This document shows, in pieces, positions 58,851-64,000 of a DNA stretch of 64,000 bases. This DNA comes from HIMB11 sp965657135. GTDB lineage: Bacteria > Pseudomonadota > Alphaproteobacteria > Rhodobacterales > Rhodobacteraceae. The notes beneath the pieces are model-generated. The model saw only the letters and a list, made by a program, of their open reading frames with translations. It was not told the origin of the DNA and searched no databases. How positions within the stretch are numbered: the stretch's first letter is position 1; each line of letters starts with the position of its first letter. The DNA is taken from assembly GCA_965657135.1 (NCBI GenBank), contig CBFHNF010000015.1, forward strand, positions 1 to 64,000. Reading direction: 5' to 3'. The position numbers were made by a program, and so were the translations under genes.

Positions 58851-59128
58851 ATGCAATACGACAAACTGCTATGGCTCAAAAACAGGCAGATTGTTCACCA
58901 GACACTGATCGACCTGATTGTTCCTTTCCTCGATGAAAACATCTAACTGCACAAAGAAGGACATAAGACAGACACAAATAAAGTGAGCAGACCCGATGCT
59001 TACAAGCTGGTTGCATTTAGTCCTGGTTCTTTTGAAATTCATGTGTCTTTGCAGTCCGAAGAAGTCGCAATTAATTCGGGCCGAAGATCACGCTGTTTCC
59101 GGGCTAGAACGACTATAAATATAGGTCT
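58851..59128 (+). other. Interrupted open frame in the dgoK-lipA gap, possible gene remnant
   Basis: The 361 bases between the DgoK-like gene and lipA have no clear gene. A frame from ATG 58851 reads 'MQYDKLLWLKNRQIVHQTL' and on to a TAA at 58944, after 31 residues. It then stays open in the same frame ('RPDAYKLVAFSPGSFEIHVS') into the 3' end of lipA at 59198. The composition is protein-like but I recognise no family. It may be the remains of a deleted gene of the sugar operon, or chance. Confidence 0.25.
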
Positions 59129-60085
59129 TTACACCTCGACCAGACCTAACTTTTCTTGCCGCGCTGCACGAAGTCGTGCAAAATCATACCCCGCGTGATA
59201 AGAAGATCGCGTCAAAGGTGTAGCCGAAACCATTAAAAACCCTTTTCCAAATGCGGCTGTTTCATAGGATTTAAATTCTTCTGGCGTCACGAAGCGATCA
59301 ACATGATGGTGCTTGGCTGTTGGTTGAAGGTATTGGCCAATGGTTAGAAAATCAATATCTGCACAACGCATGTCATCCATCACCTGCAATACCGATTGAC
59401 GGTCTTCGCCCAAACCGACCATTATACCTGATTTTGTGAACATAGATGGGTCTAATTCCTTGACCCGCTGTAACAGTCGCAACGAATGGAAATAGCGCGC
59501 CCCTGGCCGTACCTCGGGGTAAAGTCCTGGAACAGTTTCTAGATTATGATTAAAGACATCTGGGCGTGCCTCAACCACTGTTTCCAGAACGCTATCGTGA
59601 CATTTTAAAAAATCAGGCGTCAAAATTTCAATTGTGGTTTCGGGGCTGCGATGGCGCACAGCACGAATTGTTTGTGCGAAATGTTCTGCGCCTCCGTCCG
59701 TTAAATCATCACGATCAACCGATGTGATGACGACATGATTTAAGCCCAATTTTTGAACTGCATCCGCAACCCGTCCTGGTTCAAATGCATCTAATGTATC
59801 TGGACGACCCGTGGCGATATTGCAAAAGGTACATCCACGCGTACATATTTCACCCATGATCATCATGGTTGCGTGTCCCTGTGACCAACACTCTCCTACA
59901 TTTGGACAGCCAGCTTCTTCACACACTGTAACCAAATTGTTTTTCCGCATGATGTCACGGGTTTGTTTGTAACCTTCGCTCACAGGGGCCTTCACCCTAA
60001 TCCAATTTGGTTTTTTGGGTTGCTCATTATCGGGGCGATGCGCTTTTTCTGGATGACGCTCTGCTGGGATTTTTAGATCACGCAC
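59129..60085 (-). CDS. lipA: Lipoyl synthase
   Basis: This 318-residue radical SAM enzyme has the auxiliary cluster cysteines Cys55, Cys60 and Cys66 ('VCEEAGCPNVGECWSQG') and the radical SAM cysteines Cys81, Cys85 and Cys88 ('ICTRGCTFCNIATG'). It inserts two sulfurs into octanoyl chains on lipoyl domains. The start is GTG at 60085 with AGGA eight bases upstream; no ATG is suitable. lipB is not nearby. Confidence 0.95.
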   Translation of the reverse strand: MRDLKIPAERHPEKAHRPDNEQPKKPNWIRVKAPVSEGYKQTRDIMRKNNLVTVCEEAGCPNVGECWSQGHATMMIMGEICTRGCTFCNIATGRPDTLDAFEPGRVADAVQKLGLNHVVITSVDRDDLTDGGAEHFAQTIRAVRHRSPETTIEILTPDFLKCHDSVLETVVEARPDVFNHNLETVPGLYPEVRPGARYFHSLRLLQRVKELDPSMFTKSGIMVGLGEDRQSVLQVMDDMRCADIDFLTIGQYLQPTAKHHHVDRFVTPEEFKSYETAAFGKGFLMVSATPLTRSSYHAGYDFARLRAARQEKLGLVEV

Positions 60086-60159
60086 AATGTTTATCCTATC
60101 CTATTTCAGCTTATGTATCATATATTTTTGGATGTGTAAGGCACATCATTACATAGCTA

Positions 60160-61089
60160 CTATGCATTTTTTAACGTCTCTCGGGCACGAACCTGTGCAT
60201 TCTGTCCAGCTTGAGCCAAAACCGAACATAAGGCGTCGCCCCAATCACTATTTAAGGATGTTTCCCGACGCAGCATCCCAATTTGGCGCATTGGCTCGAC
60301 ACCAGAAAAGCGGCGCAACCGAACGGATTGACGGCCCGATAATTCAAACGGGGCGGCAATTTCAGGCATCAAGGTTAGTCCGAAACCAGCACCAACCAAT
60401 TGTGTCAGTGTCGCCATTGATGCGGCACCGAAGTTGATCTGAGCATGGCTTTTATCGCGGCCACATAACTCTAAGGCTTGATCTGTCAGGCAATGACCAT
60501 CCTCAAGCAAAATTAACTGCGCGTCCCCAAGTTGATTTGGCGATAATTGTTCGGGCAGACCCCGCAATCCATGTTCAGTTCCCGCAAGCAAAAAATAATC
60601 ATTGAACAAAGGATCAAAGTGAAACCCCGCCATAGGAACAGGCGATGCAACAACCGCTGCATCAAGCAACCCATTGCGCAGTTGGGTGATCAAGGTTTCG
60701 GTTTTACCTTCGTGAATTTGCAGATCTAGACTTAGGTCCGCGCCCCCTATCGCTGCGATGACATCCGTCACAACATAAGGGGCAATCGTTGGTATCAGAC
60801 CAAGATTCAGTTTCCCCGTCACACCACCATGCCAACGTGCCGCTTCCTCTAATACGCGGACATCTTTTTGAATGATTTGACAATGCTCTAAGATCATACG
60901 CCCAAATGGGGTTGGAACGACATCTCTGGATTGTCGTTCCACCAATTGCGCCCCTAGCCGATCTTCAAGTTCTTTGATTTGAACAGAAAGCGCGGGCTGG
61001 GAAATATTCATGACCCCAGCTGCACGTCCAAAATTTCGCTCGCGCACAAGTGCGATAAAATATTCAACTTGTTTTAGGGTAATATTCAT
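60160..61089 (-). CDS. oxyR: LysR-family hydrogen-peroxide regulator OxyR
   Basis: The 309-residue protein has an N-terminal LysR helix-turn-helix ('EYFIALVRERNFGRAAGVMN', 'SQPALSVQIKELEDRLGAQL'). Its redox pair is Cys200 and Cys209 in 'LLEDGHCLTDQALELCG', with the same nine-residue spacing as Cys199/Cys208 of E. coli OxyR. It forms a disulfide on peroxide exposure and activates catalase and peroxidase genes. No catalase or peroxidase lies next to it here. The start ATG at 61089 is the family start. Confidence 0.92.
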   Translation of the reverse strand: MNITLKQVEYFIALVRERNFGRAAGVMNISQPALSVQIKELEDRLGAQLVERQSRDVVPTPFGRMILEHCQIIQKDVRVLEEAARWHGGVTGKLNLGLIPTIAPYVVTDVIAAIGGADLSLDLQIHEGKTETLITQLRNGLLDAAVVASPVPMAGFHFDPLFNDYFLLAGTEHGLRGLPEQLSPNQLGDAQLILLEDGHCLTDQALELCGRDKSHAQINFGAASMATLTQLVGAGFGLTLMPEIAAPFELSGRQSVRLRRFSGVEPMRQIGMLRRETSLNSDWGDALCSVLAQAGQNAQVRARETLKNA

Positions 61090-61127
61090 AACCCTAAATT
61101 ATCACGTACACGCTGATACACAAGCCT

Positions 61128-61896
61128 TTATCCAATCGTGCCACCACCTGCCCCATGTATTTTATCGTAGTAACGGTTCAATCGTTGCAGCGCGATGCGC
61201 AAAACGATTTTGCCAGATCTCGCAGACCATCCCATGAGTTGTTCGGTTTTTTCCAAACCCAACTCAAAACAACAACAGCACACGGCAACTTCGGCGAGAC
61301 CAGGACCAAGATCATCCAAGGTATCCCGAAAACGTGCCAGTGCGGCACGTTCTGATTCAAACCCTGGCACTTCATAGGCGCGCCGCTGGCACAACAAATC
61401 ATCTAGATAGGTTTCGATCTGTTCTTCGCACCCTGTTAGACAAATTCTTCGTGCAAACGCAGCCCTGCTTTAATCAAGTCGCGTTCAAGAAATGGACGCC
61501 CCTCGCTGTCTTTGCGGCGCGCCAAATTTTCCATAGGTGAATCTGCCACGCGAAGGGGGCGGACATATCCGCCGGTAACGATCCTGTGTTTACATCACTT
61601 AGGACATATTTTGTGATGCGGCCATGTGAAATTGGACGTACCTTGGATTGCAAAACCACCATATGAACAGCTGCATCTGAAATAACGTCTGCCTGCTTAA
61701 ATTCACCAGTGTCGGTGGGGTGCAGTACCACCGCGCGCTTCATGCCTTTGGACACGACCAAGACAGCCCCATCTGCAAGTAGAGTTTTCGTGGCGCGCGC
61801 AATTTCGCGCATTGGTTTGCCGTGAACCTTATTCCATACATATTGCGCGGCGGCCTCTTGTAGACCTTGATCCGCGACCAATCGAGATTTTGTCAT
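61128..61896 (-). pseudogene. Decayed HTH/DUF6456 regulator gene
   Basis: The pieces of one gene lie in different frames on the minus strand. The N-terminal piece from ATG 61896 reads 'GLQEAAAQYVWNKVHGKPMR' and 'GRITKYVLSDVNTG' and ends in a wrong-frame tail at 61474. A second frame carries 'ADSPMENLARRKDSEGRPFL' up to a TAA at about 61439. A third frame carries 'TGCEEQIETYLDD' and the DUF6456 core 'RMGWSARSGK'-type block (here 'LMGWSARSGKIVLRIALQRL') to 61128. Family proteins are longer, so internal sequence is missing as well. Several lesions mean true decay rather than one base error. The divergent DUF6477 gene is its usual partner. Confidence 0.7.
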
Positions 61897-62058
61897 GTTA
61901 TTGTCCCCAAATTACGCCTATGGGCAGCCTTGATGTCGATCAGCAGACTGTGGATTGTTTCCATTTTGTGAACAATCTCTTACTTATCGGCACGTTGCAA
62001 CGAAGCTTTGGTAAAATGATCATCGCAGCCTTGTGGTTATTAGACATGAGGACACAAC

Positions 62059-62361
62059 ATGACACATATCGCAATTAAACGCCTTCACGGATTAAAGCGT
62101 CCCAAAATTTTGGTTCAGGCCGCCCGCCACGGCGCAAATTACTATCAACGGAAAACGCATCTGCCCCAACTCTTTGGCTGGCGAATTCCAAATAGCGCAG
62201 GCACTCTTTTCGATATCCTTTTTGAAAAAGAAGCCGAGCTAAATAAAATGCGGCGCCTTAACAACGCCGCATATCAGGTACAAGATCACATTGCGATTCT
62301 GACCGCGCTAATTGCTGAGGCGCGCAACATTCCTTCGCCCGCCCAGCCTTTGGCAGCCTAG
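62059..62361 (+). CDS. DUF6477 family protein
   Basis: The 100-residue protein has 'RLHGLKRPKILVQAARHGAN' and 'YYQRKTHLPQLFGWRIP', then a helical C-terminus ('AAYQVQDHIAILTALIAEAR'). As I recall this is DUF6477, a short Rhodobacterales family found next to DUF6456 genes. GAGGA is six bases before the ATG. It is intact although its divergent neighbour is broken. Function is unknown. Its stop overlaps the convergent mttB stop by four bases. Confidence 0.8.
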   Translation: MTHIAIKRLHGLKRPKILVQAARHGANYYQRKTHLPQLFGWRIPNSAGTLFDILFEKEAELNKMRRLNNAAYQVQDHIAILTALIAEARNIPSPAQPLAA

Positions 62362-63902
62362 GTAAAGCTATCTGGCATAGAGGCCTTTTTCTGCGCCACA
62401 TAGGCGTGCAAGGCCTCGTTCACGGCAGGGTCCATTGCAGGTTGTTGATAGGTCTCTAACATGGTTTTGACACGGGCTGCCGCCAATGTTTGGGTGTCAC
62501 GCGCACCTTCTTCATCCCATGTTTCAAAAGGTTTGTAATCCAACACATCTGTGCGCCAAAACGCCTCTTTAAAATTGGCTTGGGTATGTTCACAACCTAA
62601 ATAGTGCCCACCTGGGCCAACCTCGCGGATGGCGCCCATTGCTTGGGCATTTTCATCAACAGATACACCTTTGGCCAAGTGATGCAAAATACCCAATTGA
62701 TCCGCATCCATAACAAATTTTTCGAATGACGACACCAAACCGCCTTCTAACCAACCGCATGCATGTAGCATAAAGTTTACACCACCCATCAACGCAGCAT
62801 TCAACGTATTTGATGTTTCATATGCCGCCTGCGCATCAGGTAGTTTGGACCCACACAACCCCCCGCCAGAACGATACGGAAGCCCCAATCGGCGCGCTAA
62901 TTGTCCCGCTCCATATAGGATATGGCTGGCCTCTGGTGTGCCAAATGTCGGCGCACCTGAATTCATGTCAATTGACGTCACGAATGTTCCAAAAATGACA
63001 GGCGCACCCGGGCGGATCAACTGATTATATGCTACACCCGCCAAGACCTCTGCCAAGACTTGAGTCAAGGTTCCCGCGACAGACACCGGCGCCATAGCAC
63101 CGCCGACAATAAACGGTGAAACGATACAGGCCTGATTTTTGGCGGCAAATACCTCCATCGCGCCCATCATCACATCGTCAAACGTCATCGGAGAGTTGAT
63201 GTTGATAAGGGATGTCATCACAGTGTTATTTTCAACAAAATCTTTACCGAACAAGATTTCGCACATTTCAACACTGTCTTGTGCGCGGCTTGGTTCCGTA
63301 ACCGATCCCATAAAGGGTTTGTCGGATAACTCCATGTGCGCCAGCAACATATCAAGGTGACGCTTGTTTACAGGAACATCTGTCGGTTCGCACACGGTGC
63401 CACCCGAATGATGCAACCATTTGGACATATAGCCCAGTTTCACGAATTTCTGAAAATCATCCATCGTTGCATAGCGGCGACCGCCATCTAGATCGCGCAC
63501 AAATGGCGGACCGTAAACAGGCGCCAAAACCAAATTGCGCCCTCCAATTTCAACCGAGCGCTCTGGATTGCGGGCATGTTGCGTAAATGTCTTGGGCGCT
63601 GTCGAACACAGTTTGCGTGCCAACCCGCGGGGAATATGAACGCGTTCGCCAACAACGGTTGCGCCTGCTTCTTTCCAGCGTTCAAGCGCGGCGGGGTTAT
63701 TCACAAAATTGACACCCACTTCTTCCAAAATGGTTTCTGCATTGGTTTCAATGATTTCCAACGCCTCTTCATTCAGAACCTCAAAATTCGGAATGTTGCG
63801 TTCAATATACTTGGCAGTTTCAATTTTTACCGACGTGCGCTCAGCACGGCGTGCTGCACCTCCGCCACCACGACTCCGACGCGCTGTTCTTGCCTCACTC
63901 AT
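62358..63902 (-). CDS. MttB-family (trimethylamine/betaine) methyltransferase, complete
   Basis: This 514-residue protein is complete and of family length. It has an Arg/Gly-rich N-terminus ('RRSRGGGGAARRAER'), 'ILEEVGVNFVNNPAALERW', 'HARNPERSVEIGGRNLVLAP', 'YGPPFVRDLDGGRRYATMDD' and a C-terminal helical part. No TAG lies in frame, so it is a non-pyrrolysine MttB homologue of the glycine betaine / proline betaine methyltransferase type. It should methylate a corrinoid protein, which in turn feeds the methyl-THF:corrinoid methyltransferase at 31045. No corrinoid-protein gene is in the window; one may lie beyond 64000. The 98 bases from 63903 to the window end hold no gene that I can see. Confidence 0.9.
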   Translation of the reverse strand: MSEARTARRSRGGGGAARRAERTSVKIETAKYIERNIPNFEVLNEEALEIIETNAETILEEVGVNFVNNPAALERWKEAGATVVGERVHIPRGLARKLCSTAPKTFTQHARNPERSVEIGGRNLVLAPVYGPPFVRDLDGGRRYATMDDFQKFVKLGYMSKWLHHSGGTVCEPTDVPVNKRHLDMLLAHMELSDKPFMGSVTEPSRAQDSVEMCEILFGKDFVENNTVMTSLININSPMTFDDVMMGAMEVFAAKNQACIVSPFIVGGAMAPVSVAGTLTQVLAEVLAGVAYNQLIRPGAPVIFGTFVTSIDMNSGAPTFGTPEASHILYGAGQLARRLGLPYRSGGGLCGSKLPDAQAAYETSNTLNAALMGGVNFMLHACGWLEGGLVSSFEKFVMDADQLGILHHLAKGVSVDENAQAMGAIREVGPGGHYLGCEHTQANFKEAFWRTDVLDYKPFETWDEEGARDTQTLAAARVKTMLETYQQPAMDPAVNEALHAYVAQKKASMPDSFT

Positions 63903-64000
63903 TTCTATCGCCCTTCTTCAAAGGTAAAAATACTGATTTAGGTTGATGTAGCGCAGGTACAAAAATCGACAGGGCCGTTTTCCGTCCCTCTAGGGGGGAA

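Noticed and set aside
62358..63902. Pyrrolysine-containing MttB
   Set aside because: There is no in-frame TAG before the stop, so it is a non-pyrrolysine homologue.
1..64000. CRISPR array, tRNA/rRNA genes, insertion sequences or prophage
   Set aside because: No regularly spaced repeats, cloverleaf genes, transposase motifs or phage structural genes were seen by reading; a dedicated scan was not run.

Overview
The window looks like a piece of a marine alphaproteobacterial chromosome, most likely Rhodobacterales (Roseobacter group) of moderate, roughly 50 percent GC. The evidence is a CtrA master regulator with a SciP-type (DUF1153) neighbour, DUF6456/DUF6477 genes, a lytic-peptidase/bactofilin pair, and many genes for quaternary-amine catabolism. 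I saw no rRNA, tRNA, insertion sequence, prophage or CRISPR array. Most genes are intact, closely packed and joined by 4-base ATGA overlaps.

Bases 1-15300 are a catabolic region that I read as betaine / N-methylated amino acid degradation. It holds an MttB-family methyltransferase cut by the window edge, two aldehyde dehydrogenases, a DapA-like lyase, a cytochrome P450 paired with a DadA-like amine oxidoreductase, a class III aminotransferase, an HpbD-like enolase-superfamily enzyme, a dimethylglycine-dehydrogenase-like FAD/GcvT protein, a Rieske oxygenase and a CMD protein. A TetR and an RpiR regulator sit in divergent positions. Bases 15450-20015 are central carbon metabolism: transketolase and two tandem GAPDH genes that differ at the coenzyme-specificity position and are preceded by palindromic GTTAGCGCTAAC-type operators.

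Bases 20030-27690 form a carnitine / gamma-butyrobetaine operon: CaiD, NDP-forming acyl-CoA synthetase, acyl-CoA dehydrogenase, carnitine dehydrogenase fused to a thioesterase, a Cys-rich lipoprotein and a BKACE enzyme, with a divergent AraC-type regulator. Its product, glycine betaine, would feed the one-carbon genes: a PF13769 protein, an MTHFR-like protein and a methyl-THF:corrinoid methyltransferase at 29803-32103, the two MttB homologues at the window ends (1-772 and 62358-63902), and the FAD/GcvT demethylase.

Bases 27650-49300 are mostly housekeeping: rlmE, ppx, lpd, queA, an AsmA-like giant, a Bcp peroxiredoxin, a DUF455 protein, M23 peptidase plus bactofilin, trmFO, gluQ, hisI and a NifU-like scaffold. 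Bases 49400-55000 carry a 40-residue membrane protein behind a LexA-type box, then recG, ligA, ctrA and a sciP-like gene with an in-frame stop codon. Bases 55100-64000 hold mnmA, a 44-residue membrane protein, a TPR protein, galM, an eroded dgoK, lipA, oxyR, a decayed DUF6456 gene, a DUF6477 gene and the second mttB.

The points most worth a second look are the LexA-boxed small membrane protein (49429-49622), the interrupted sciP (54735-55001), the frameshifted small membrane ORF between the two gap genes (18765-18910), the decayed DUF6456 regulator (61128-61896), and the joint carnitine-to-betaine-to-methyl-THF layout with Arg/Gly-rich tails on its methyltransferases. All functions were assigned by reading motifs and recalling families; no database search was run.
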